A stretch of DNA of 64,000 nt from CBDCPI01 sp965220245 (GTDB lineage: Bacteria > Chloroflexota > Dehalococcoidia > Lucifugimonadales > UBA3495), in the NCBI GenBank assembly GCA_965220245.1, contig CBDCPI010000001.1, forward strand, positions 62,001 through 126,000, given 5' to 3'. This document shows, piece by piece, positions 36,149 through 45,004 of the stretch. The position numbers and the translations under genes are program-made. The notes below the pieces were generated by a model. It was not told the origin of the DNA and ran no database searches. It saw only the letters and a program-made list of their open reading frames with translations. How positions within the stretch are numbered: position 1 is the first letter of the stretch; each line of letters begins with the position of its first letter.

Positions 36149-36898
36149 CTAAAAATACGCGGCGCCGCCGTTGACGTGGATGGTCTGGCCGGTGATGAAG
36201 CCGCAGTCGTCGGTAGCCAAGAACACGCAGGCGGCGGCGATGTCGTCCACCGCGCCTAGCCGCCCCAAGGGTATCTCGGAGGTGTCGGCCATGTTTTGCC
36301 GGGGGTACCACGAGAGGTCCCGAGTGGTGTCGATGCGTCCCGGCGAAACGACATTCACCCGGATGTTGTCGGGAGCAAACTCCGACGCCAATCCTCTGGC
36401 CAGTCCCACTACCCCCATCTTGGCAGCCGACACGTGGGAGCGCTGGGCCGAGCCGTTCCAAGCGCCATCGCCGGTCACGAACACGATCCGGCCGAAGCCG
36501 TTTTGCTGCATCGACGGAATGGCGTGGCGAGCGCAGTAGAACGCCCCGTCCAACACCACGCCGCGCACCCGCTCGTAGTCGTCCAAGGTCAGCTCGGTGA
36601 AGGGCTTGTGGGGACGGATGGCGGCGTTGCTCACCAGCACGTCCACCTTGCCGAAGCGCTCCACGGCCGCCGCGAACATGCCCCTAACCTGCGGCTCGTC
36701 GGACACATCGGCTAGGGTCGCTATGGACTCCACCCCCAAGGCCGCAGCCTCGGCGGCTACCGACCCCGCCTCCTCGCGGTTGGAGCGGGCGTTGACCACC
36801 ACGTTGGCCCCCTCGGCGGCCAGCTTTAAGACGATAGCCCGGCCGATGTTCCTACCCGAGCCGGTGACTAGGGCGACTTTTCCTTCCAAGCGCGGCAT
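36149..36898 (-). CDS. SDR-fold protein lacking the catalytic Tyr
   Basis: 249 residues: TGSGRNIGR cofactor motif, SNAAIRPHKP, SPGRIDTTRDL and the end FITGQTIHVNGGAAYF. At the active site VTGDGAWNGSAQRSHVSAAKMG replaces the usual S...YxxxK: the Lys is present, but His stands for Tyr and the Ser is not obvious. May be catalytically altered, or use His. Divergent from the short ORF at 35953. Confidence 0.85.
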   Translation of the reverse strand: MPRLEGKVALVTGSGRNIGRAIVLKLAAEGANVVVNARSNREEAGSVAAEAAALGVESIATLADVSDEPQVRGMFAAAVERFGKVDVLVSNAAIRPHKPFTELTLDDYERVRGVVLDGAFYCARHAIPSMQQNGFGRIVFVTGDGAWNGSAQRSHVSAAKMGVVGLARGLASEFAPDNIRVNVVSPGRIDTTRDLSWYPRQNMADTSEIPLGRLGAVDDIAAACVFLATDDCGFITGQTIHVNGGAAYF

Positions 36899-37006
36899 GT
36901 GACCAGACCTCCTGATTCTGTCGAATCATCATAGCGTAGAAGTGCGGAACCATCAGCGCCGGGAGCAGAGTGAGCGCTTGTTGAGGGCCTGTACCAAGGC
37001 TCCACC

Positions 37007-37102
37007 CCGCTCATCCTGAGCGGAGCGACCAACGGGAGCGAGTCGAAGGATGGTTGTAAGCAGCGCCCTTCGACTCCGCTGCGCTTCGCTCAGGGTGAGC
37101 GG
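37007..37102. repeat. REP-like inverted repeat
   Basis: CCGCTCATCCTGAGCG near 37007 and CGCTCAGGGTGAGCGG ending near 37102 can pair. The block has internal ACTCCGCTGCGCTTCGCTCA text like related REP-like blocks at 46868-46925 and 53880-53985. Intergenic, no coding capacity. Confidence 0.5.
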
Positions 37103-37619
37103 AAGAGGATTTGTGTCTTTGTGTTGGCTTCCATTCACTTGAGATGAGCGGATTTGCTCACACGCTCTTGGCGTTTGACTCAGGGCGCCAGCGCCTCGAT
37201 AGTCAGCCGGTGACTGGCCTTGTTGTCGCCGACGGCGAAAGGGGCGACCACCGGCAGTTGTAGTCCGGCTTTCCGGCGGCTTTCCAGCTCGGCCCGGCAG
37301 TGCTCGACCGTGCCTACGATGGCTACTTGGTCCTGCATTTCCGGCGTGATGGCCGCGGAAGCCCGGCCTAAATCGCCGGCGGCCAAGGCGGAGGCAGCCT
37401 CGGCCATTTCCTTGCCGAACCCGGTCTCAACGAAGAAGTTGCTGTAAAAGGTGTTGCTGGCGTAGCGGGCCACCTGCTGCCGCAACGACTCCCGGGCCGC
37501 GTCCTGATCGTCGCCCACCGCCACCCGGACGTAGCCGGCGACATCGATCTCGGAGAGGTCCCTCCTGGCTTTATTCGCGCCCCGCTTGATGTGGCCTACG
37601 GCTTCGGGGATAAACCTAG

Positions 37620-39077
37620 TATTACAACGACGGTTGGGATGCTAGGATGACGGGGTAGTTGGGGAAGGCTTGGGCAAGTGAGGCAGGGAAGTGGATGCTG
37701 CGGTTTTCGAGCAGGTGTACGGGACCTTTCAGGATTTTCACGCTTACTTCGCTCCGCTGTTTGGCCGCAGGGAAGCGCGGGACCACAGCCGCCATTACCT
37801 CCAGGCTCTCCTGGTACAGTCCGGGGAGCGGCGCAACGCCGAGAATCTGTCGGAGACGGTTCCGGCGTCAGCCAGGGTGATGCAGCGGTTTCTCGCTGAA
37901 TCCCCCTGGGATGACGACACAGTCATAGGACGCCTTCAAGAGTACTTGGGACCCCGGCTGGGACATCCGGATGCGGTGTGGGTGCTGGACGGCAGCGACT
38001 TCCCGAAGCAGGGCAGGAAGTCCGTGGGAGTGGCCCGTCAGTATTGCGGGAGGCTGGGCAAGGTGGCCAGCTGCCAGGCCGGAATGTTCCTCGCCTACGT
38101 CAGCCCGCTGGGACGGGCCCTGGTGGACAAACGGCTTTATCTGCCGGAGAGCTGGACCTCGGACCAAGACCGGTGTGAGGCGGCGGGGGTTCCGGAGGAG
38201 AGGCAGGGCTACCAGTCGAAGACCCAATTGGCGCTGAAGATGGTGGAGCGGGCCTTGGAGCGGGGACATCTGAGGGCCGGATGGGTTGCGGGGGACGACG
38301 CCTTCGGGATGTCGCCGTCCTTCCGTGAGGGACTGGCGGCGCTGGGGATGCGCTACGTGCTGGACGTTCCCGGCGGCACCACGGTCTGGCCGCTGGAGCC
38401 AGCCTGGACCAGGCCGGAGCATCAGGGATTCGGGCGTCCCCGCAAACCCAAGTTGCGAGACGGTCAGCGCCGGACCATGGAGCAGCGCAGCGATGAATTG
38501 CCGGAGGAGGCCTGGCGTGAGATTACGGTGGCCGAGGGAAGCCAGGGTCCCCGCAGCTACCCGTTCAGCGCTCAGAGAGTGCGTCCAACCAGCAGGCGGA
38601 AGCCTGGCGAAATCCACTGGGCCATTTACCGCCGGAACCTGGACGGCAGCGAGCCCCGCTACTACCTGTCCAACGATCCGGAGGATACTCCCCTGGAGAC
38701 CCTGGCATACGTGGGTGGCTCCCGGTGGCGCATAGAAACGGAGTTCGAGACGGAAAAGAGCAACGTGGGGCTGGACGAGTACGAGACCCGCACCTGGGCG
38801 GGATGGCATCATCACGTCGCCCTGTGCCTGCTGGGCGGAGCGTTTCTCCTGAGCCTGCAACAGGCTTGGGGGGGGAAAGATGCCCCGGATCACGAGACCG
38901 CAGGTCTACCGGGTGGTGCGGGAGATGCTGCCCCGGGAACGGTTCGGGCCGGCTGAACTGCTGCGGTGGCTGGAGGAGACGCAAGAATGCAACGAGCGGG
39001 CCAGACACTCCCATGCCAAGCGTCGAGCCGCCCTTCGTGCCTCCCCACACGTCCCTCCTTGAACCGTCGTTGTAATA
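37620..39077 (+). mobile_element. IS701-family insertion sequence, 1458 bp
   Basis: Terminal inverted repeats TATTACAACGACGGTT at 37620-37635 and reversed at 39062-39077, perfect over 16 bp. Flanked by CTAG on both sides (37616-37619, 39078-39081), the YTAR target duplication of IS701 elements. One transposase inside. Confidence 0.93.
37691..39062 (+). CDS. IS701-family transposase (one +1 frameshift in a G8 run)
   Basis: Core 37691-38870: YFAPLFGRREARDHSRHYLQ, WVLDGSDFPKQGRKSVGVAR (first Asp), AGWVAGDDAFGMSPSFREGL (second Asp) and SRWRIETEFETEKSNVGLDE (Glu). Eight G at 38868-38875 shift the frame; with seven, the end reads KMPRITRPQVYRVVREMLPR to SPHVPP at 39062, the normal IS701 C-terminus, total 456 residues. 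Otherwise a 421-residue product with an aberrant tail. Confidence 0.9.
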
Positions 39078-39672
39078 CTAGCGGCGGTCCAGTTCATCAA
39101 TACCCCGTCGGCCATTTCCCCGGCCAACTCCAGCATCTGCGGGCCCAATGCCGCGATGTAAATCGGCACCTTGGCGTCCGGCGCCGCCGCGCCCAACGAC
39201 GCATTCGTAGTATTGAAGTGCTTGCCGGAGTAGGACACCTGCTCGCCCGCCAACAGGGAGCGGACGATACTGATGGTCTCCCGCAACCGGGTCATGGGTT
39301 GGCGGAAGGGGACGCCGTCTCGACTCTCCACCGCCGGGCGGTGCCCCACTCCCAAGCCCAAGATAAACCGGTTTCCCGACACGGCAGCCATACCGGCCGC
39401 GCCCATCGCCGTGTTAATAGCAGTGCGGGCAAAAACTGGGAGGATACCGGTGGCCAACTGCACCCGCTCGGTGACCATGGCAATGGCCGAAAGGGCGGTC
39501 AGCGAGTCGCGGCCGCCGCCTTCGGGCACCCACACCATCTCGTAACCCCGGTCTTCGGCCAACCGGGCCAACTCCTGAAAGTCCTGAGGAGTTAACGAAG
39601 GGTCATTCTCGAATCTCACTCCGTAGCGGGCCATGGTTGCTCCTTAGTGTTGGGTTAAACTCCCAATGTCGC

Positions 39673-40050
39673 CTAGAACAGTCTAGCGCGAGTTATCCTC
39701 TGCACCAAACACTCGCCTGCCTGGTCTACCATAAGACCTAAGTTCTCCAGCGTGGTTGCACCTAACAGGAAGTTATCTTCAGGGCCGAAGTAGACCAGGC
39801 AGGGCCATCTTTGGCCCCGTCCTACAAGCCCGACGAGGCCAAGCTGGGCAACGCCAATGCCCCATTCAGTAGTCTCGCCGTTGGCAAGTTCGATACGGTC
39901 AATGGCTTGGGGCTCCACGTGTAAGCCCGCCAGCAACGATGCCGGCAGGACGGAATGAGTAGCGCCAGTATCAACCAGGACATTCGGCACGGTGATCATG
40001 TCCCCGCCCGAAGGATGTCCCAGCAGAACGTCCACATAGACCATTCCCAT
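39673..40050 (-). CDS. Retropepsin-like aspartic protease family protein
   Basis: 125 residues from ATG 40050 (AGGAG 9 nt upstream). VPNVLVDTGATHSVLPASL carries the DTGA catalytic motif; IELANGETTEWGIGVAQLGL and NFLLGATTLENLGLMVD complete one retropepsin-like domain, which would work as a dimer. Small clan AA proteins of this type are common near mobile regions; role unknown. Short gaps to the LLM and HAD genes. Confidence 0.85.
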   Translation of the reverse strand: MGMVYVDVLLGHPSGGDMITVPNVLVDTGATHSVLPASLLAGLHVEPQAIDRIELANGETTEWGIGVAQLGLVGLVGRGQRWPCLVYFGPEDNFLLGATTLENLGLMVDQAGECLVQRITRARLF

Positions 40051-40142
40051 GCTATGGCTCCTGTTCTTATCGGCCCTCCAGAGGAATTGGGGGCAAGGCC
40101 GCATATACCTTAGCGGGCCATGGTTGCTCCTTTAGCGTTGGT

Positions 40143-40850
40143 CTAACATTCCAACTGCGACGCCAAGTCCCGGAAGTCCTCGGCCACCAAGTCAAAGGAG
40201 GGGTCCGGCGTCGGGTCGGGGGTGCGGTTGGGGCCAAACTCCATTGGCCGGGGAACAAAGACAGTCCGAAGCCCCAGAGCGCCCGCCGCCAGCAGGTCGC
40301 CTTGGTGGGCGGCCACCATCATCACTTGCTCCGGTTGCAGGCCCAGCAGTTCCACGCCGGTCAGGTAGGTCTTGGGGTCGGGCTTGTAAGCCTGGGCCAG
40401 TTCGGCGCCCAGAATGCAGTCCCAAGGCAGTGCCGCGTACTTGGCCATGTTGGTCATCAGCGCCACGTTGCCGTTGGACATGGTGCCGATGATGAACTTC
40501 GCTTTCAAGCGCGCCAACCCCGGCGGGGAGTCGGGCCACGGGTCCAAGCGGTGCCAAGCCAGATTCAAGTCGGCTTTGGCTTCCTCGCTAACGCCGGTGA
40601 TGCCGAACTCGGCCAGCAACTCTTCCAAGCCCATGCGGTGCAGCATGTCCAGCTTGGTCCAAGGCAATTCTCCCGAGCGCACCTTGCCCATGTAGGGCTG
40701 GTACTTGCCCCGCCAGCCATCGGCGAAGGCCTCCCAGTCGGCGCTGATGCCGTGGGTCTTGCCGAAGGCGGCAGCGTGCTTCGTGACCGAACTGCGCCAG
40801 TCGACCACCGTGCCGAACACGTCGAAGACCAGCGCCTTGACTCCTTCCAT
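40143..40850 (-). CDS. Haloacid dehalogenase type II (HAD superfamily)
   Basis: 235 residues from ATG 40850 with GAGGAG 7 nt upstream. Motif I VFDVFGTVVDWRSS (nucleophile Asp), motif II TMSNGN, Lys in AYKPDPKTYLTGV, motif IV MVAAHQGDLLAAGALG. This pattern is that of L-2-haloacid dehalogenases, which hydrolyse 2-haloalkanoates to 2-hydroxy acids. Part of a run of catabolic genes on this strand. Confidence 0.9.
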   Translation of the reverse strand: MEGVKALVFDVFGTVVDWRSSVTKHAAAFGKTHGISADWEAFADGWRGKYQPYMGKVRSGELPWTKLDMLHRMGLEELLAEFGITGVSEEAKADLNLAWHRLDPWPDSPPGLARLKAKFIIGTMSNGNVALMTNMAKYAALPWDCILGAELAQAYKPDPKTYLTGVELLGLQPEQVMMVAAHQGDLLAAGALGLRTVFVPRPMEFGPNRTPDPTPDPSFDLVAEDFRDLASQLEC

Positions 40851-40878
40851 ACCAAAGCTCCTCAAGCGGGATATTTTC

Positions 40879-40931
40879 AACCACAGAGAACACAGAGGTT
40901 TTTCTATATTTTCTCTGATCTCTCTGTGGTT
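40879..40931. repeat. Hairpin between HAD and hydrolase genes
   Basis: AACCACAGAGA (40879-40889) and TCTCTGTGGTT (40921-40931) pair over 11 bp; inside, CACAGAG and CTCTG can extend the stem around an A/T-rich loop. The ACCACAGAGAACACAGAG text is a common dispersed intergenic repeat. May stop transcripts, but no T-run follows. Confidence 0.45.
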
Positions 40932-40935
40932 AATG

Positions 40936-41676
40936 CTAAAACGATGCGGCGATGGACAGCAGGATATCTGCCAGTTCTTGGGGGTGCGAGACCATGGTGT
41001 CGTGGCCGGAATCGACGTGATAGACCGGCCAGCCGTCGACGGCGACGTGCTCGGCCACTGACTGAAATCCGGCCTCGGCGCCGCAGACGAAGCTGCGGGG
41101 GAGGTTGGCTGCCTCGGGCCGGCCAATGCTGACCGTCCCGGCCATGGCCGCCGCCGGTTGCGGGGTGACGTGGGAGAACATCCATTCCCGGTCGGCCGCG
41201 CTGGTGATGCCCCAACGGCGGCCCAAGTCCTCCGGGGACGTTGGCGGGACCAGAAAGCCTTCCCCGCGGTCGATGTGCCCGCGCACCCAGGCGGCAAACT
41301 CGGCCCCGCGCACCGGGACCAACTGGTCGGCCATGGACTCGCCGTCGGCTGGCACCACGCCATTTACGTACACCAGATGCGAGAGCCGCTCCGGACACGC
41401 CTCGGCCACCCCGGTGATCACCATGCCGGCGTAAGCGTGACCGACCAGCACGACCTGCGTCAGGTCTTCGTATTCCAATACCTGCACGATGTCTTCAATG
41501 TGTAGCTTCAAGTCGATGTCGGACGGGGCCATCCGCTGGGCCAAGTGCGACCGTTCGCCCAGACCGCTCAAGGTCGGGGTGTAGACCTCGGCCCCCGCAC
41601 TGCGGAGCAAGGGGACCACCTTCTTCCAACACCAACTGCCGTGCCAGGCCCCGTGTACCAGCACGAATGTCGCCAT
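40936..41676 (-). CDS. Alpha/beta hydrolase with Ala at the nucleophile position
   Basis: 246 residues from ATG 41676 (a TTG lies one codon earlier). TFVLVHGAWHGSWCWKKVVP, the oxyanion region, and GHDTM near the end supply fold and His. The nucleophile elbow reads VVLVGHAYAGMVITG where relatives (esterases, hydroxynitrile-lyase-like) have GHSYGG, so the catalytic Ser is Ala. Either inactive, or it acts as a binding or lyase-type protein. Between the HAD and hydratase genes. Confidence 0.87.
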   Translation of the reverse strand: MATFVLVHGAWHGSWCWKKVVPLLRSAGAEVYTPTLSGLGERSHLAQRMAPSDIDLKLHIEDIVQVLEYEDLTQVVLVGHAYAGMVITGVAEACPERLSHLVYVNGVVPADGESMADQLVPVRGAEFAAWVRGHIDRGEGFLVPPTSPEDLGRRWGITSAADREWMFSHVTPQPAAAMAGTVSIGRPEAANLPRSFVCGAEAGFQSVAEHVAVDGWPVYHVDSGHDTMVSHPQELADILLSIAASF

Positions 41677-41735
41677 CAACGCCTCTCAGCCGCCTTAATG
41701 CTTATGAACAAGTCCGCTCATCCTGATGTGCTTAC

Positions 41736-42533
41736 TTAATCGACCGTCAGACTCGCTTCCCCCAGAGCGTCTATGGATATGGTGGCCGAATCTCCCGCCT
41801 GCAACCACTTGGGCGGCACGATGCTGCCGGTGATGACGACTATACCCGCCTTCAGTTCCCGGCCTTGCCCGGCCAACACGTTGGCCAGCCAAGCCAAGGG
41901 CTCCAAGGGATGACCCATAACATCGGAGCCCATTCCTTCGCCCACCAATTCCCCGTTGATAGTCATGGCCCCGCGGCAGCCAGGCAGGTGAATGCCCCGC
42001 CAGTCGGTGACCGGCTCTCCCAGCACCACTCCAGCATTGAGGATGTTCGATGCGATGGTGGTGAGGAGTTGCACTTGCTGCTCCTGCCCGGTGGTGCGCC
42101 GGTTATCGACTACCTCAAAGGCGGTCATCACCGCGTCCACCGCTGCCGAGACCCCGTCCCGGTCATAAGGCGCGCCCGAGCCCGGAAGGTCCGCCCCCAA
42201 CCGCGCCGCCACTTCACACTCGATGCCGACCTGCAAGTAATCGGCCGACGACAGGAACGCCGGAGAATGCCGGATATTGTTGGCCAAGATCACCCCGGCC
42301 ACCGGCTCGGTCAACCCGGTGGCTTCCTGCACCACCCGCGTGGTATAGGCGATCTTATAACCCGCCACCGGGCCAAACTCTTGGACCAAAGCCCCCTGAT
42401 ACTCGGCCTGCACCGCATAAGCTTCTTCCAAACTCCCCGGCAGGGTGTCGCTCGCCAAAAGGTACTTCTGCTTCCCTCGAAACTGCTCCAAAAGAGTCCG
42501 GGCGGCCCGGCTGATACCGGCGGTGTCGGTCAT
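41736..42533 (-). CDS. 2-keto-4-pentenoate hydratase (FAH-fold, MhpD-like)
   Basis: 265 residues. FGPVAGYKIAYTTRVVQEAT, YLQVGIECEVAARLGADLPG (metal-binding Glu in the usual region), DAVMTAFEVVDNRR and WLANVLAGQGRELKAGIVVI TGS identify the hydratase/decarboxylase branch of the FAA-hydrolase fold. It hydrates 2-hydroxypenta-2,4-dienoate in meta-cleavage of aromatic rings. No ring-cleavage dioxygenase is nearby. Confidence 0.9.
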   Translation of the reverse strand: MTDTAGISRAARTLLEQFRGKQKYLLASDTLPGSLEEAYAVQAEYQGALVQEFGPVAGYKIAYTTRVVQEATGLTEPVAGVILANNIRHSPAFLSSADYLQVGIECEVAARLGADLPGSGAPYDRDGVSAAVDAVMTAFEVVDNRRTTGQEQQVQLLTTIASNILNAGVVLGEPVTDWRGIHLPGCRGAMTINGELVGEGMGSDVMGHPLEPLAWLANVLAGQGRELKAGIVVITGSIVPPKWLQAGDSATISIDALGEASLTVD

Positions 42534-42730
42534 ATTGCACCTGTCCTGTCGATTTCTGTAACATAAAAGTTCTTATATCAAACGGAATCCGGCTGCCGGT
42601 CAATGAGCATTTTGAGAAGATTTACTTAAGGGAGGAAGGCTATAAACGTCTGCCTCCTTGTAATATACTGGTTCCTCTCAGATTACCGCAGATTCCCGGC
42701 TGGAATCAGGAAACATCAGATTATAGCGAA

Positions 42731-43030
42731 ATGACTTCTCCGATGTTCGATACCTACAGAGCCGTCAACGCCCTCAAGGATGCTGGCTTCGATGACGATC
42801 AAGCCGTAGCGGTGGTCTCAATCATGGCTGCCCACCTATTGATGCACCGCACAACCGCCAAGTCGTGTATCAATATCCTAAAGCGTAGTGGTAAACTTGC
42901 CCGCGTTAGCAAGACGGTCGGAACGGCAGGACATGTGCAAAGTCCCAGGTCGGACCAAGACGGTCTGCGAGGGCCGGTTTCAGTAGACCCCACCGTCTTT
43001 CCGGCGGAGGCCGGAACCGAGGAATGCTAA
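42731..43030 (+). pseudogene. DUF1640-like N-terminal fragment
   Basis: Starts MTSPMFDTYRAVNALKDAGF DDDQAVAVVSIMAA, like the FDTxxAVxxLxxAGFxxxQAxAVV start of DUF1640 coiled-coil proteins. The coiled coil is absent and the tail runs into an inverted repeat at 42993. Only about the first 45 residues look real. Confidence 0.4.
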
Positions 43031-43089
43031 GACAACTGCACCGTTTTCCAGTAAGAAATCCTGGATTCCGGCCTCCGCCGGAAAGACGG
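42993..43089. repeat. 24-bp perfect inverted repeat with 49-bp loop
   Basis: CCGTCTTTCCGGCGGAGGCC (42993 on, 24 bp to 43016) and its exact inverted copy at 43066-43089. Both lie in non-coding sequence. REP/MITE-like; related CCGGAATCC and GGATTCC text recurs at 49230-49300. Confidence 0.65.
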
Positions 43090-43250
43090 CGTGTGGTTTT
43101 ATAGACTTTGCACAAGCCCTGTCGGAACGGTGCCCGGTTCGCAATATACGTCCCTGATAACTATCAGATTTACCGCCATCCTCAGAAGAACCAACCCAGG
43201 CAGGAACCTCTCCGATAATTATGGACTCCGACGTTAGTTACAGTACCTCT

Positions 43251-43288
43251 CCCTCTCTCCCCGAACTCGGTAGTGGGGGGAGAGAGGG
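43251..43288. repeat. 12-bp stem-loop
   Basis: CCCTCTCTCCCC (43251-43262), 14-nt loop, GGGGAGAGAGGG (43277-43288), followed by ACTTT. Intergenic. The remaining gap 43090-43400 shows no gene. Confidence 0.5.
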
Positions 43289-43403
43289 ACTTTCCGCTAC
43301 CCAGTTGAAAACCAGACTACGGCTCATGACTATAGGTATCGTAACTCTCACCGTCACCCTAACAGTTACCCTGCTCAAGCTTTTGCCATGTTAGTGTTCT
43401 AAG

Positions 43404-43487
43404 CTAATCCCTCAGCTCCAGCAGGCTCCATTGAAGGAAGAAGGCCCAGCCAAAGAGCAACACCGCCAATGTCCGGCCAGTTTCCAT
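43404..43487 (-). CDS. Possible 27-residue membrane peptide downstream of the hydantoinase
   Basis: ATG 43487 to TAG 43404: METGRTLAVLLFGWAFFLQW SLLELRD, a single strongly hydrophobic helix with a charged end. It is 43 bp after the dihydropyrimidinase stop on the same strand. No clear ribosome site, so it is only a candidate; the composition is unusual for chance non-coding GC-rich DNA. Confidence 0.3.
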   Translation of the reverse strand: METGRTLAVLLFGWAFFLQWSLLELRD

Positions 43488-43530
43488 CGTCGAAAGACGG
43501 TGGCCCCATTGCCCTCGCGTTGTCGAAAGT

Positions 43531-44967
43531 CTAAGCTCCGGGTTGGGCCAACATACCGGGGGAGACTCTCCGGCTTAGCCAGCGCCCATCGGTAGTGCTT
43601 CCCACCAACCGGCCGTCCTCGACAATCACCTTGCCCCGCAGCATGGTCATCACCGGATAGCCCTCGCACTCGAACCCCTCCCAGATGGAATAGTCGGCCT
43701 CGGAATGCAAATCACTGAGAGTCAACCGCTTTTTCAAATTGGGGTCGAATATCACGATGTCGGCGTCGCTGCCCACGGCGATGGCGCCCTTTTGGGGGTA
43801 CATGCCCAGAATCTTGGCGGCGTTGGTGGAAGTGATGGCGGCGAACCGCTCCAAGGGAATTCGTCCGGGGGCTACGAGTTTGGTGTAGGTCACCGGCATC
43901 CGGGTCTCGATCCCGTTGTGTCCCCCGCACACCGTGAAAATGGTGTTCCCGGACAGCTTCACCTCTTTGGAGGTGGTGTAATCATCGGTGGCAGTGGTGC
44001 ACATCGGCCCGTCCACCAAGCCCTGCTGCAAAGCATCGCGGTCATCGGCGTACTTGATGGCCGGATAGGTGTGAATCATGGTGCCCTCGGGCTTCCGGTA
44101 GTCATCGCAAGTGAATTCCAAGTAGTTATGTAAAGCCTCACCGTAGACCGGCTGCTGCCGCAAGCGGGCTTCGGCCACTGCGGCCACTCCCTCCTTGGCG
44201 GTGGTATGGACAAAGTAGATGCCGGTCTCGGTGTGCTGGGCCAGCCGGATTATCTTGCGGAAGGATATATCCTCGGAGATGTTGTTGTGCGCCAAGTGCA
44301 GGTTATACCCTTGGTCTCTACCTTCCCGCTGGAGCTTCCTTTCCATGTAGGTGACAATGTCGTCTTCCTCGGCATGGACCGCCATGATGCCGCCGTGGCG
44401 GGACACTTCTTGGAAGATGTCCCACAAGTGTCCGTAGGAGCAGCGGGCGTTGAAGGTGGTAAAGATTTTGAAGCTGGCAACGCCGGCTTGAATCGCTTCT
44501 CCCAACTCCCCGATCATGCTGGGAGGCACCGCCCCCGCCAGGATGAAATGGAAGGTGTAGTCGGTGTAGGAGTGGCCGGTGAACGCCAAGCGGCGCTGTT
44601 CCAACTGCCTCATGATCGGCTCGTCGGAAGGCGCTTCTCCCGGCGTTAGCGGAAGGCTCCCGGCGAAGTCGACAAAGGTGGTGACTCCTCCGTAAGCCGC
44701 CGCCCGGCTGGCCGCCTCGGGAGGCTGAGTGAATACTTCGGGACGCCCGGCCCACATTTCGGGGACCGGAATGCCGATGTGGGTATGGGGTTCAATGCCG
44801 CCGGGCAACACTATCTTGCCGGTGGCGTCGATGGTCCGCTGGGCTTCCACCTCCAGGGCTCCCGGCGAAGCCACCACCGCGATTTGCTCCCCTTGGACTC
44901 CCACATCCATGATTCCGGCGCCGTCCGGAGTTACTACTTGGCCTCCGCGAATAATCAAGTCCAGCAT
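43531..44967 (-). CDS. Dihydropyrimidinase / D-hydantoinase family amidohydrolase
   Basis: 478 residues. Metal site: PGGIEPHTHIGIP (HxH), carboxylated Lys in GVASFKIFTTF, IMAVHAEEDD and YFVHTTAKEG His, and CTTATDDYTTS Asp. Normal length for hydantoinases, which open cyclic amides such as dihydropyrimidines and hydantoins. Followed upstream on the same strand by two hydrolase genes (45005-45715, 45789-46628), probably one catabolic unit. Confidence 0.93.
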   Translation of the reverse strand: MLDLIIRGGQVVTPDGAGIMDVGVQGEQIAVVASPGALEVEAQRTIDATGKIVLPGGIEPHTHIGIPVPEMWAGRPEVFTQPPEAASRAAAYGGVTTFVDFAGSLPLTPGEAPSDEPIMRQLEQRRLAFTGHSYTDYTFHFILAGAVPPSMIGELGEAIQAGVASFKIFTTFNARCSYGHLWDIFQEVSRHGGIMAVHAEEDDIVTYMERKLQREGRDQGYNLHLAHNNISEDISFRKIIRLAQHTETGIYFVHTTAKEGVAAVAEARLRQQPVYGEALHNYLEFTCDDYRKPEGTMIHTYPAIKYADDRDALQQGLVDGPMCTTATDDYTTSKEVKLSGNTIFTVCGGHNGIETRMPVTYTKLVAPGRIPLERFAAITSTNAAKILGMYPQKGAIAVGSDADIVIFDPNLKKRLTLSDLHSEADYSIWEGFECEGYPVMTMLRGKVIVEDGRLVGSTTDGRWLSRRVSPGMLAQPGA

Positions 44968-45004
44968 CTCTCCCTCCTATCCGGGGGTTTTAATTAGCTT
45001 TACC

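Larger units (their letters stand above)
37180..39634 (-). pseudogene. Luciferase-like (LLM) flavin monooxygenase gene split by an IS701 element
   Basis: The 5' part is 39634-39078 (MARYGVRFENDPSLTPQDFQ to MADGVLMNWTAA), the 3' part 37619-37180 (FIPEAVGHIKRGANKARRDL to HRLTIEALAP). Removing the IS and one CTAG gives NWTAARFIPEAVG and an intact 330-residue F420/FMN-dependent TIM-barrel protein. Features: ERVQLATGILPVFARTA, GLGVGHRPAVE, LRETISIVRSLLAGEQVSY. Such enzymes oxidise diverse organic compounds and are numerous in SAR202-type genomes. Inactive in this allele. Confidence 0.88.
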
